Assembly: GCA_964510225.1 (NCBI GenBank)
Contig: CAZEAN010000040.1
Location: 1 to 48,926, forward strand
Length of the DNA: 48,926 nucleotides
Source: CAZEAN01 sp964510225
Lineage (GTDB): Bacteria; Planctomycetota; Planctomycetia; Isosphaerales; Isosphaeraceae
Direction: 5' to 3'
Notes under the pieces: generated by a model
Database searches by the model: none
What the model saw: the letters and a program-made list of their open reading frames with translations, nothing else
What the model was told of the DNA's origin: nothing
Shown: positions 17,407 to 25,080 of the stretch, one piece after another
How positions within the stretch are numbered: position 1 is the first letter of the stretch
Layout: every line of letters starts with the position of its first letter
Made by a program: the position numbers and the translations under genes

Positions 17407-18045
17407 TCATGGTGAACGCCTGATCCGGAGCCTCCCGGAATACGAGTTGTAAGTTGGCATTTCCTCGGCCTCGCCCTTGGAGACAATCGTATTGATCATC
17501 CCTCGGAGCTTGTGAACGGTCTCCTCCCGCGCCGCAACCCATTGTGTGGTGTTCACTTCGCTTTCGAGTTTTTCGATCCGGCCGAGCAACTCAAGATTCC
17601 GACGGACCACGTTGTCGTGAGCGTCTTGCTGCACCCGCTGCTGTTCCTGGAGTTTTGCCAAGGTTTTCTTGTACTCACTCGCGGCCAGTAGGTTGGCAAA
17701 CGATCGCGCGATCGGTTTCAGTCGGACCATCGCGGCGCAGGATGCAATGGCCGTGATGACGTCAACGACCGCAAAGAAGCGGTACGGCGCCCACGAAAAG
17801 GAGTTGAACGCGAGTAAGTGACCTACACCGCAACTCAGAATAAAGATTGCGAAGAGAATCGGCGCTTGAAGATCTCTAAATATCGTACGATGCTGAAGCC
17901 AGTATTTGATCAGTACCCCAGCAATCACGAAATACGAGATGGCAATCGTAAAATTGGCGCAGCGATAGGTCAGGATGAGCCAAGGTTCCCAAAGACCGCA
18001 ATGGCCTCGGGTCAGAAACACGCTGCTGTCAAAAATCCAGCCCAT
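17407..18045 (-). CDS. Ethylene-receptor-like membrane sensor domain without kinase
   Basis: The 212-residue product aligns by eye with the three-helix ethylene-binding domain of ETR1 and bacterial relatives. It begins with FLTRGHCGLWEPW, comparable to the HCYLWQP entry of bacterial homologues, and continues through three helices. Cys72 and His76 in LSCGVGH match the copper ligands Cys65/His69 of ETR1 (CGATH), and Tyr38 matches Tyr32. Asn31 stands at the position of Asp25, and Ala replaces Pro36. After the third helix comes a coiled coil (about residues 120-190) and a short basic tail; there is no GAF, PAS, histidine kinase or cyclase domain. ATG 18043-18045 is chosen because the homology starts there, although the frame stays open further upstream. 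Its output partner is unknown. Confidence 0.75.
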   Translation of the reverse strand: MGWIFDSSVFLTRGHCGLWEPWLILTYRCANFTIAISYFVIAGVLIKYWLQHRTIFRDLQAPILFAIFILSCGVGHLLAFNSFSWAPYRFFAVVDVITAIASCAAMVRLKPIARSFANLLAASEYKKTLAKLQEQQRVQQDAHDNVVRRNLELLGRIEKLESEVNTTQWVAAREETVHKLRGMINTIVSKGEAEEMPTYNSYSGRLRIRRSP

Positions 18046-18345
18046 GGTTTTCGGGTTCTCATGAAAGCATTGACTGATGGTCCTTTGCCGATGACAGTCG
18101 GTCACAACGGAATTGGGTCCCCTTTGCTTGATCCGACTCGTCTGAGCAAGATTCGTCTCGCCTACTTGGTTAGCGAATCTGCTGGTACTTCGTACCTCAT
18201 CATCACTCAATGACCCAGGGCACAGTCACATTATCTTGCGAGCCGACCAGCAATCCGTTCCTCAAAGGTCGCACGGAGTCGCAATTTCTGAGTATCGTGA
18301 AGTGGCCGACTCGCCATCCCGCGGCACCACGAGTGAGAACGATCT
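18046..18345. other. 300-bp divergent intergenic region
   Basis: This gap lies between the minus-strand ethylene-receptor-like gene and the plus-strand unknown membrane-protein gene and should hold both promoters. The receptor frame stays open across the left half without a likely start. I see no tRNA, repeat array or strong terminator here. A TTGACT hexamer occurs on the plus strand near 18071 but has no matching -10 element at normal spacing. Confidence 0.4.
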
Positions 18346-19803
18346 ATGGCGCGATCCAAGAACCTACTTCGGGGCGTGATGAATCGGCTTATTCAGCTTC
18401 CGACATTGCCATTTCTCTGGTTTGAGCGGGCTCAAGGCCCCCTCAGGATCGTCTTACTCTTGGTCTACGCCACGATTGCAGTTCCCCTTCTGCTCCTTCT
18501 CGCACGTTCGGCAATGCTCAATGGCCTCCCTGATCCAGGACCTCCGATCGACCTTGATGCCTATCGTGCTCAACGCCGAGGGATCAACCTCGATCCCGAG
18601 GCAAATGCTGCGATCTGGTATCAACGTGCTTTAAAGTCCTTTGTCGCTCCAGGAGCGCAGGCTCTTCAGATCGAGGACCTCCGTCATGACTCAAGGCTCC
18701 GTGTGATGCCCAACGTCGAGCTTCACTTAGCAAGGAATCGAGAAACGCTCCAACTCTGGCTCGAAGGAACAGAACGGGAACTGATCGCCCCCGAGCACTC
18801 CGAGGGGATCGAAGCGGATTCAAACCGTTGGCCGATCAGCAAGGAGCTAGCGGTTGTCGGGGAGCTTGCGGCGAGAATCTTGATGACCTCCGACGAGCCG
18901 GAGTATGCTTGGCCCTATCTGATTGGTTTGCTCCGCTACGCGCAACATTGCCGAATTGCCCGAGGACCGATCGACGACGATCTCCCGCTCCTTAATCAAC
19001 GTGTCGGTAACGCTCGGAGTCTCGATGATGGGTATCTATTGACCGAGCAAGCGGTCCGCCTGATCCGTGAGTGGCTCGACCGACCAACGCTCTCCCAAGA
19101 GATGATCCGCCGCGCCCTTGATGATGTTGAAGCGGTCGTCACGCTCGCCGAACCCTCTGATCTCCTGAAGTATCACTACGTTCGGATCGAAAAAACGCTC
19201 GACCATCCTTCAGCAAGACTCGAAAAACTCGGAGAAGGTTTGTATCAAGAATGGCAGGGGACGGTAATTCTCGGTAATCCAGGATTGCCTGAGTTTGTGG
19301 AGAGCAGCGTGCTACCGATTGCGGCGCTCGAACGGCACGGGCCAGACCTTCCCCCGCGCTTTCTTCTGAATGACCCCGAACGATCGCGACGGGTCCTCCG
19401 ATTGATCTTTCAGAACTGGCTCGCTCACTGCGATTCGACGTCGGGAACACAGCCGAGGATCGTCGAGCCTGACCCGTTCGTTCAGCTCTTCAATGATCCA
19501 GAGACGATGGTGATTGCGCCTGGAGAACTCGGTGACTGGCTGAAAACAGCGCCGATGGCGGTCATCCTCCTCGCTGATGCGTACCGACTCTGGTCGATGA
19601 TCGCGGAGGAACGGCTCATCCTGGCCGAATTGCAAATGGACCTTGCCGAACGGCTCTATTACGGTGATTACGGCCATTACCCCACGGAGCGAACTGAACT
19701 TATCGGGAAGTATTTGGACCAACTCCCCGAGGGGCTCAACGGAAATCCAATGCTTCTGGAATCGTCGATTGGTCTACCAATGATTGAAGAGCCGTCGCTA
19801 TGA
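18346..19803 (+). CDS. Unknown membrane-anchored protein
   Basis: I do not recognise the 485-residue product. It has one N-terminal membrane helix (RIVLLLVYATIAVPLLLLLA, about residues 34-53) and a long, mostly helical, Leu/Glu/Arg-rich domain with motifs such as NAAIWYQRAL and AWPYLIGLLRYAQHCRIARG that suggest helical repeats of TPR-like character. The C-terminal part contains LAERLYYGDYGHYPTE, reminiscent of segments in planctomycete proteins of unknown function. An alternative start is ATG 18379. It is followed 67 bp on by the flippase start that best fits a ribosome binding site, so it may belong to the same envelope-assembly unit. Confidence 0.65.
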   Translation: MARSKNLLRGVMNRLIQLPTLPFLWFERAQGPLRIVLLLVYATIAVPLLLLLARSAMLNGLPDPGPPIDLDAYRAQRRGINLDPEANAAIWYQRALKSFVAPGAQALQIEDLRHDSRLRVMPNVELHLARNRETLQLWLEGTERELIAPEHSEGIEADSNRWPISKELAVVGELAARILMTSDEPEYAWPYLIGLLRYAQHCRIARGPIDDDLPLLNQRVGNARSLDDGYLLTEQAVRLIREWLDRPTLSQEMIRRALDDVEAVVTLAEPSDLLKYHYVRIEKTLDHPSARLEKLGEGLYQEWQGTVILGNPGLPEFVESSVLPIAALERHGPDLPPRFLLNDPERSRRVLRLIFQNWLAHCDSTSGTQPRIVEPDPFVQLFNDPETMVIAPGELGDWLKTAPMAVILLADAYRLWSMIAEERLILAELQMDLAERLYYGDYGHYPTERTELIGKYLDQLPEGLNGNPMLLESSIGLPMIEEPSL

Positions 19804-19870
19804 TGATGCCGCGACAGCAGTTGCGGCAAGCTCACGGAGTGAGCGCGTGAAACGAACCAAGGAGGAACCC

Positions 19871-21478
19871 GTGAGTGAGATTAGCGCGAATCTGTCCCGC
19901 CCGTTACCGCCGGTTCTAAGCCGGCTCCTGAGCGGGACGTTCTGGCTCGCGCTCCGGACTCCGCTGCAAGCCTTGCTCGCGTTTTGGAGCGTCCCGCTGA
20001 TGCTCGGGGCGTTCGGCAAGGCAGAATACTCGGCATTCGGCTTCGCCTGGGGATTCGGGTTCCTGCAATTTCTCCTCGAATTTGGGATGAGTTCAGCGCT
20101 CCAACGGGAGGTTTCCGAACGTTGGACCCGGGGCGATCGTGCTGGGGTTGATCGAACGCTCACCTGCGGGATGGTGTTTTATGCGGTGGTCTCGTTGATT
20201 CAGGCGCTGACACTTCTGGTCGTGGCTTATGTTGGGCTCCCAGAATCAAACTTCTCGAGCGGGCCGGCCTATCAACTGATCATAAAACTCCTCTGGCTCC
20301 AGGCGATCACAGCGCCCTGCTACGGGGCTTCCGTCCTTGTTTCGAGTGTCCTTCAAGCCTCCCGACGCTACGGTGTGATCCCGAGGTTCGAACTCCTGAT
20401 TGTTGTCCTCCGGTTCGTGGTCCTCTGGGTCGGTATCAGGTTCGATGCCGATCTTCTGACCATCATCATCTTGCAGACGGTGGTTCAAGTGGCACTTGGA
20501 CTCGGCCCCGCCCTCTGGGTGATGATCTATGATCTCGCCTATCTTCCTCGGCTGACCACGATTAGTTGGAGAGACTTCCGAGGTCTCACAGAGATTAGCC
20601 TCGCGATGTTTATGATCCAACTCAGCGTGGTGATCGCCGACAAGATGGACAAAGCGGTCCTCGGCTTCGCATTGGCCGATCCTGAACAAGCGATTGCAGC
20701 CTATGACGTCGTGAGCAAGCCATTCCTCCAGCTCCGACAGATGGGCTGGATGCTTGCCTATTTTGTCTTGCCTGCGGTGGCAAGCCTCACGGCAGCAGAC
20801 GATCGGAAAGGTCTGGACCGGGTGAAGTACGACGGCCCTCGGCTTCACTCCGCAGCGGTCTTACCGGTCGGTCTCTTAGCGACGATCTACGGAGGCCCCT
20901 TCCTCGAACTCTGGATCGGCGACCAGTTTCCAGGGCAAGTACCGGAGCTTGCAGGATTACTCCGGCTGTTTATGATCGCCGCGTTGCCGTTGTTTGTCGC
21001 CGTTCAGGTCCAGATGGCCACCGGGCTTGGAAAGGTCAACTTCGTGGCGATTGCAGCCCTCGTCGGAGCGATCATCAACCTCCCATTGAGCTATCTGCTC
21101 ACAGTCCGGATTGGGATCTCGGGGGTGATCTGGGGGACTGTGCTGACGACTCTCTTTTCGAACTTAATCGCGCCGGGGGCGTACACGTTCCGGGTTCTCG
21201 GTGTTTCGATCCCGATCTTTCTGAGGCGGACTCTGCTAGCGCCATTGCTCGGTTCGATCACCTTGCTCGTGACCGCTGGGGGTCTTCATAGTCTCGGCTT
21301 CCGAGCTTCTCCGGAAGGGGTCGATGGTCTCTGGCGGACGGTCCCCCTTTTGATCCACCTCAGCATCGGCGTTATCGCCTTTGTCGGTGGTTACTTGATC
21401 GCCCCCGCAGGTCGGCAAGATCTTCAATTGGTAGTGGAGCGGATCCGTCAACGGATCCAACGGGCTACTCCATCATGA
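19871..21478 (+). CDS. Polysaccharide/oligosaccharide flippase, MOP superfamily
   Basis: The product is a polytopic protein of about 12 to 14 membrane helices with the layout of Wzx-type flippases, which move lipid-linked glycans across the cytoplasmic membrane. Typical parts are the N-terminal SGTFWLALRTPLQALLAFWS, FGFLQFLLEFGMSSALQREVS and an internal AAYDVVSKPFLQLRQMGWML repeat half. The start is set at GTG 19871 because a near-perfect AAGGAGG lies 5 bases upstream. An in-frame TTG at 19784 would overlap the previous gene and lacks such a site. The resulting protein has 535 residues. A bitopic protein gene follows 39 bp later. The exported glycan is unknown. Confidence 0.85.
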   Translation: MSEISANLSRPLPPVLSRLLSGTFWLALRTPLQALLAFWSVPLMLGAFGKAEYSAFGFAWGFGFLQFLLEFGMSSALQREVSERWTRGDRAGVDRTLTCGMVFYAVVSLIQALTLLVVAYVGLPESNFSSGPAYQLIIKLLWLQAITAPCYGASVLVSSVLQASRRYGVIPRFELLIVVLRFVVLWVGIRFDADLLTIIILQTVVQVALGLGPALWVMIYDLAYLPRLTTISWRDFRGLTEISLAMFMIQLSVVIADKMDKAVLGFALADPEQAIAAYDVVSKPFLQLRQMGWMLAYFVLPAVASLTAADDRKGLDRVKYDGPRLHSAAVLPVGLLATIYGGPFLELWIGDQFPGQVPELAGLLRLFMIAALPLFVAVQVQMATGLGKVNFVAIAALVGAIINLPLSYLLTVRIGISGVIWGTVLTTLFSNLIAPGAYTFRVLGVSIPIFLRRTLLAPLLGSITLLVTAGGLHSLGFRASPEGVDGLWRTVPLLIHLSIGVIAFVGGYLIAPAGRQDLQLVVERIRQRIQRATPS

Positions 21479-21517
21479 ACTTGCTAGCGTTCGATCTCGG
21501 CCAATAAACAAACCCAG

Positions 21518-22069
21518 ATGAGTGAGTCAGACCCAGTGAGCCTCAATAACGTTAACGGCGAGTTTCGGGCGGACCGACCCGTTCGAGTTGCCGAGCAACC
21601 GTCCCGATCAACAACGGAAGGGATCTCGGGACGGAGCTTTGTGATCATCGCTGTCCTTACGATCGGGACGCTTTGGGGCTCACTCTATCTCGCATTTCTG
21701 GTCTGGCGGAGCGGCGTCAACGATCGAATCGAATTCGGGAAAGCGGAGGTCGCGGCTCCGGTCCTCCGGTTCCGCGAGGCAGAGCCTCCGGGAATCTCGG
21801 TCGAGGATTGGACCGAGGCCGTTGAAGAGTCTGAAGTGATGCTGATCGAGTTGGTCGGAACCGGACAGCTTGATCTCGACGCAACGGAATCGTTTGGTCG
21901 GATGATCCGAGAGCGGGCCGACGAAGCGGTTCGCAATCCCGACCACGCTCTCCAGTTGCTCCAGACGATCTGGGATGATGCCAGTGAGCTGAAGCAGCTT
22001 CGACCAGACCGGCAACGTCCCAAGATCTTTGATCGTCGGGAGTTAGATCCCCGGGCGGACAGTCATTGA
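21518..22069 (+). CDS. Unknown single-pass membrane protein
   Basis: The 183-residue product has a polar N-terminus of about 38 residues, one membrane helix (SFVIIAVLTIGTLWGSLYLAF, from about residue 40) and an acidic, helical C-terminal domain of about 115 residues that ends in a charged tail. No family is recognised. It starts 39 bp after the flippase and is probably co-transcribed, suggesting an envelope-related role. Its last 27 bp overlap the convergent retropepsin-PDZ gene, so its C-terminal codons are also constrained by the opposite strand. Confidence 0.55.
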   Translation: MSESDPVSLNNVNGEFRADRPVRVAEQPSRSTTEGISGRSFVIIAVLTIGTLWGSLYLAFLVWRSGVNDRIEFGKAEVAAPVLRFREAEPPGISVEDWTEAVEESEVMLIELVGTGQLDLDATESFGRMIRERADEAVRNPDHALQLLQTIWDDASELKQLRPDRQRPKIFDRRELDPRADSH

Positions 22070-22906
22070 GAACGGAATCTCCTCGCCGTCTCGGATCACG
22101 ATCACAGGGACCGTTTTCATCAAGTCGACCTTGGAGGCAGCATAATAAACGTCAGCGATCGAGGTCGTCCAACGCCCATCGAGTTCCTTGAGCTGATCGC
22201 CCGCCTTCAGGCCAGCGAGAGCGGCCGGAGAATTCTCGAGGACTGATTTGATCAGGATAACTGACTCTTGGTCCTCGGCTTCTGGCTCCTCCTCTTCAAG
22301 AACGATCCCGAAGAGACCCGCAGGCTCCAGGACGATCCGTTCCGCAACCTTGTCACGCGACATCATCCGGTTAGGTAGTTCGGTGAAAAAGTCGCGGACC
22401 TCGGCGTCAACCGGGGTAAAAGTCATCTTCTTCGTCTTGTAGTTGATCGTCGTCTTGTAACGTGCGAAGAAGCTATGGCCCACAAGTCCGTCGATCGGCT
22501 TCCCGAGCATCCGTCCCAAGGCACCAACGACCGGGTGATCCATCACCATCACCGGGACCTCTTCCGCGGTGAGTTCACCGATGGTCATTGCTTCGATCTC
22601 ATGAGACTGCTGCGTTGAGAAGAGGAGGGCGAGGGCGGAAACATTGCCGATCATCCCCGTCTCTTTCGCTGCCTTGGAGCTGATCAAGGTAATTGGCGAG
22701 CCGAGGTCGAAGATCAGACGATAAGGGCCTTCCTCGTTCAACTCGACTTCAACGACCATGTGGTTCGACGGCAACATCTCAAATGGGACTTCAATAGCTT
22801 CAGGTTCGGCGCTCTTTGGTGCCGGGCTGGCTGACCCCAGCCCAACGACCAGCAAGACCGCCACTAGCGGTCGGATTACCTGAAATCGTTGGAGCAGCTC
22901 ACGCAT
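22043..22906 (-). CDS. Exported retropepsin-like aspartic protease with PDZ domain (atypical DLG)
   Basis: The 287-residue product has a signal peptide (about residues 1-29), a retropepsin-like domain and a C-terminal PDZ domain (about 205-280, with SPAALAGLKAGDQLKELDG). The active-site loop reads LIFDLGSPITLIS: the catalytic Asp67 is present, but the following Thr/Ser of the normal D-T/S-G triad is Leu. A second landmark, LVGHSFFARYKTTINY, matches the hydrophobic-hydrophobic-Gly element of the fold. It may have altered activity or act as a binding protein. GGAGG lies 10 bases before the ATG. It is 53 bp downstream of a paralogue with the normal triad on the same strand, so the pair arose by duplication and is likely co-transcribed. 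Confidence 0.82.
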   Translation of the reverse strand: MRELLQRFQVIRPLVAVLLVVGLGSASPAPKSAEPEAIEVPFEMLPSNHMVVEVELNEEGPYRLIFDLGSPITLISSKAAKETGMIGNVSALALLFSTQQSHEIEAMTIGELTAEEVPVMVMDHPVVGALGRMLGKPIDGLVGHSFFARYKTTINYKTKKMTFTPVDAEVRDFFTELPNRMMSRDKVAERIVLEPAGLFGIVLEEEEPEAEDQESVILIKSVLENSPAALAGLKAGDQLKELDGRWTTSIADVYYAASKVDLMKTVPVIVIRDGEEIPFSMTVRPGI

Positions 22907-22959
22907 GGATCGGATTCCTCCGGGCGTCTTGTAGTGATTTGGTCGTTGGGGTTGATGGA

Positions 22960-23886
22960 TTAGAGACCCGCGCCGGCCACAATCCGGACGATCCGCAATT
23001 CGGTTGAATCGTCGTCTTCACCTGCTGAAGCCCTCGATTCAACTTGGATCCGGACAGTTTGGCCAGGCTCGACCTCCGCAACCTCTCTGCGGGCGTCCTC
23101 AATCGAACGGATCCGCTTGCCGAAGATTCGGACCAAGCGATCGCCTACCTGAAGCCCCGCCGTTTCCGCGGCCGAGTCGGGCAATATCGCGTTGATCTCG
23201 ACGGTCTCGTTCGCGCTGTCTTCCTTGAGTTCAATCCCGAGCAAGCCTCGAGGGAGTCGCGTTGCATCCGGTTGTCGACCAATAAAGACCGCTGCAAGTT
23301 GGGCAATTCCGCCCAGGGCACCCATCGCTCTGACTTCAGCGGGGGCATTTCCTCGACCTCCCGGTGGTTCCCTCATGTCGGGAGGGTTGTATTCGATCCG
23401 TGACCACTTCATCCGATCGTCGGTCGGATCAATCTCAATCTCAAACCGCGCAAGGACATTGAAACCCACCATCCCATCGAGCCGGACGCCAGGCAACCCG
23501 AGGGCATTCATCCCGGTCACTTGGTAAATATTCTCAGCCCTCGCCTGGACGTTCTTCAACGTTGCGCCGCCTTCAAACTCCACATTCTCGAGTTGGACAA
23601 AAAAGCGGTTGGGATCGCGTTTAAGACCAGCCTTCTCAGCCGCTTCCAGCGAGAGGAAGAGCATCGGTGCCCCGGTGTCGACAACGAGATTGAACGGCCC
23701 TCGGCCATTAATCCGGGCTCGGACGATGAAATGATTCGTCTCTGTCAGAAGATAAGGAACGTGATACGAAGCCCCGACCGGAGACTCAAGAACCTCGGAT
23801 TCATTGCGTTCTTGACTAAAGGCAAGTGGACCAAACGTTAGGCAAGCAAGTAAGAACGTTATTCCGGAACGGATCCGATCAGTCAT
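22960..23886 (-). CDS. Exported retropepsin-like aspartic protease with PDZ domain
   Basis: The 308-residue product has a signal peptide (MTDRIRSGITFLLACLTFGP, cleaved near residue 24), a retropepsin-like domain with the normal triad in FNLVVDTGAPMLFLS (Asp70-Thr71-Gly72) and the MVGFNVLARFEIEID element. A PDZ domain sits near residues 225-300 (PDSAAETAGLQVGDRLVRIFG). It is expected to be periplasmic and may process or sense envelope proteins. ATG 23884-23886 is chosen for the signal peptide and an AAGGGGGA ribosome binding site; the frame is open further upstream. It diverges from the dnaA-like gene and is followed by its paralogue 53 bp downstream. Confidence 0.87.
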   Translation of the reverse strand: MTDRIRSGITFLLACLTFGPLAFSQERNESEVLESPVGASYHVPYLLTETNHFIVRARINGRGPFNLVVDTGAPMLFLSLEAAEKAGLKRDPNRFFVQLENVEFEGGATLKNVQARAENIYQVTGMNALGLPGVRLDGMVGFNVLARFEIEIDPTDDRMKWSRIEYNPPDMREPPGGRGNAPAEVRAMGALGGIAQLAAVFIGRQPDATRLPRGLLGIELKEDSANETVEINAILPDSAAETAGLQVGDRLVRIFGKRIRSIEDARREVAEVEPGQTVRIQVESRASAGEDDDSTELRIVRIVAGAGL

Positions 23887-24018
23887 GGTTAATCCCCCTT
23901 CGACTGCTCTTGGTCCTGAAGTGGAGCAGGTTCTCAATCCGATAATCATAAATGACTTCAGGTTAGACCGATAGAGCATCGCTTTCAGACCCGGAGCAAT
24001 CGCGCGGCGATCCAAGGG
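23887..24018. promoter_or_regulatory. Divergent promoter region with inverted repeat
   Basis: The 132-bp gap between the protease gene and the dnaA-like gene contains a perfect 8-bp inverted repeat, CCTGAAGT (23915-23922) and ACTTCAGG (23955-23962), with 32 bp between the arms. Such widely spaced arms could bind a dimer or form a stem. I see no sequence close to the DnaA box TTATCCACA here. No promoter hexamers could be assigned safely. Confidence 0.4.
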
Positions 24019-25080
24019 ATGATGAACCCGAAGTTGACTCCTGGATCTGCAAACGCCCGTGAGGGGATCTGGGATGACTATCTAGTCTCTCCCGAGAATG
24101 CGTCAGCCCACGGAGCGGTGCAGTCGTTGCTCCGAGGTGAATCGGCAAACTCTCCACTTCTTATTCTAGGCGCTCCCGGAGTCGGGAAGTCGGAACTTCT
24201 TCGGCGCCTCGCACGTGATTGGATAAGCCGCTCTCCGTCGGGAGCGATCGCAGAGCTAACAGCGGAGTCCTTTGCGGGAGCCTGTTATGAGGCGGGGGCC
24301 GCTCGATCAGCCTCGGCCTGGTCTGAAGTCCGCGACCGCTTCCGCCATGTGGAGCTTCTGGCCTTAGACGATCTTCAGAGTCTTCTCCGGACTCCGTCGT
24401 CAGTCGACGAACTCGGGCGCACGCTTGACGACTTAGATGAGGCGGGGGCCGCTGTCGTGTTGACCTCTCGGGCCATCCCGAGCACTCGTGCGGGATGGCC
24501 GGCACGGATCGTCGACCGATTGCTCGGTGGCCTGATCACTCGCCTTGAACCACCGTCAGTCGGAACCCGGAGGCGTTATCTCCTCGAACAATCGCGTCGG
24601 GAGGGGATGACGATTCCATCGGAGGAATTAGAGCGACTCGCCGAAGCCGCCGATGGCTTTCGGACCCTTAATGGTTGGCTCCACCGACTCCGATTCGTCT
24701 CCAAGGTGAATCGACGCCCACTCGATGAGGAGTCGATTGCCCAAGTCGCGCTCGTTGAAGAGAGTCTCCCAACGAGTAACGGAGCGATCAGAGCGATCAT
24801 TCATGCGACAGCGCACGCTTTTGGTCTCCGTCCTCGCGATCTCCGCGGCAAACGACGGAATCCCGGCATTGCTGTTCCTCGACATCTCGCCATTGCCCTC
24901 TGTCGAGAGTTGACCGGAGCAAGTTTCCGGAGCCTCGGTCGCGCCTTTGGCAACCGAGACTCCCAGACGATCCGCCATGCATGCCGGGTCTCAGCAGCGC
25001 GACTCCGAAGTGATCCGAGCCTCGCAGCGACTGCCGAAACCATCCGGCAGGAGCATCAGATCCAGCGTCCTACGACTTGA
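24019..25080 (+). CDS. DnaA-like replication initiator, domains III and IV only
   Basis: The 353-residue product contains the AAA+ core of DnaA and its helix-turn-helix domain, without the N-terminal DnaB-contact domain I and linker II. Walker A is GAPGVGKS (residues 51-58), Walker B LALDDL (Asp117-Asp118), sensor 1 VVLTSR, and RLLGGLITRLEPPSVGTR matches the DnaA box VII region. Domain IV (about 262-335) reads FGLRPRDLRGKRR, then RHLAIALCRELTGASFRSLGRAFG and NRDSQTIRHACR. In E. coli DnaA the base-reading segment is GRDHTT; here His and the first Thr are Ser and Gln, and the Arg399 position appears to be Val. The protein is therefore either the species' divergent DnaA or a paralogue with another target. 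ATG 24022 is an equally good start. It overlaps the convergent DUF1501 gene by 11 bp. Confidence 0.8.
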   Translation: MMNPKLTPGSANAREGIWDDYLVSPENASAHGAVQSLLRGESANSPLLILGAPGVGKSELLRRLARDWISRSPSGAIAELTAESFAGACYEAGAARSASAWSEVRDRFRHVELLALDDLQSLLRTPSSVDELGRTLDDLDEAGAAVVLTSRAIPSTRAGWPARIVDRLLGGLITRLEPPSVGTRRRYLLEQSRREGMTIPSEELERLAEAADGFRTLNGWLHRLRFVSKVNRRPLDEESIAQVALVEESLPTSNGAIRAIIHATAHAFGLRPRDLRGKRRNPGIAVPRHLAIALCRELTGASFRSLGRAFGNRDSQTIRHACRVSAARLRSDPSLAATAETIRQEHQIQRPTT

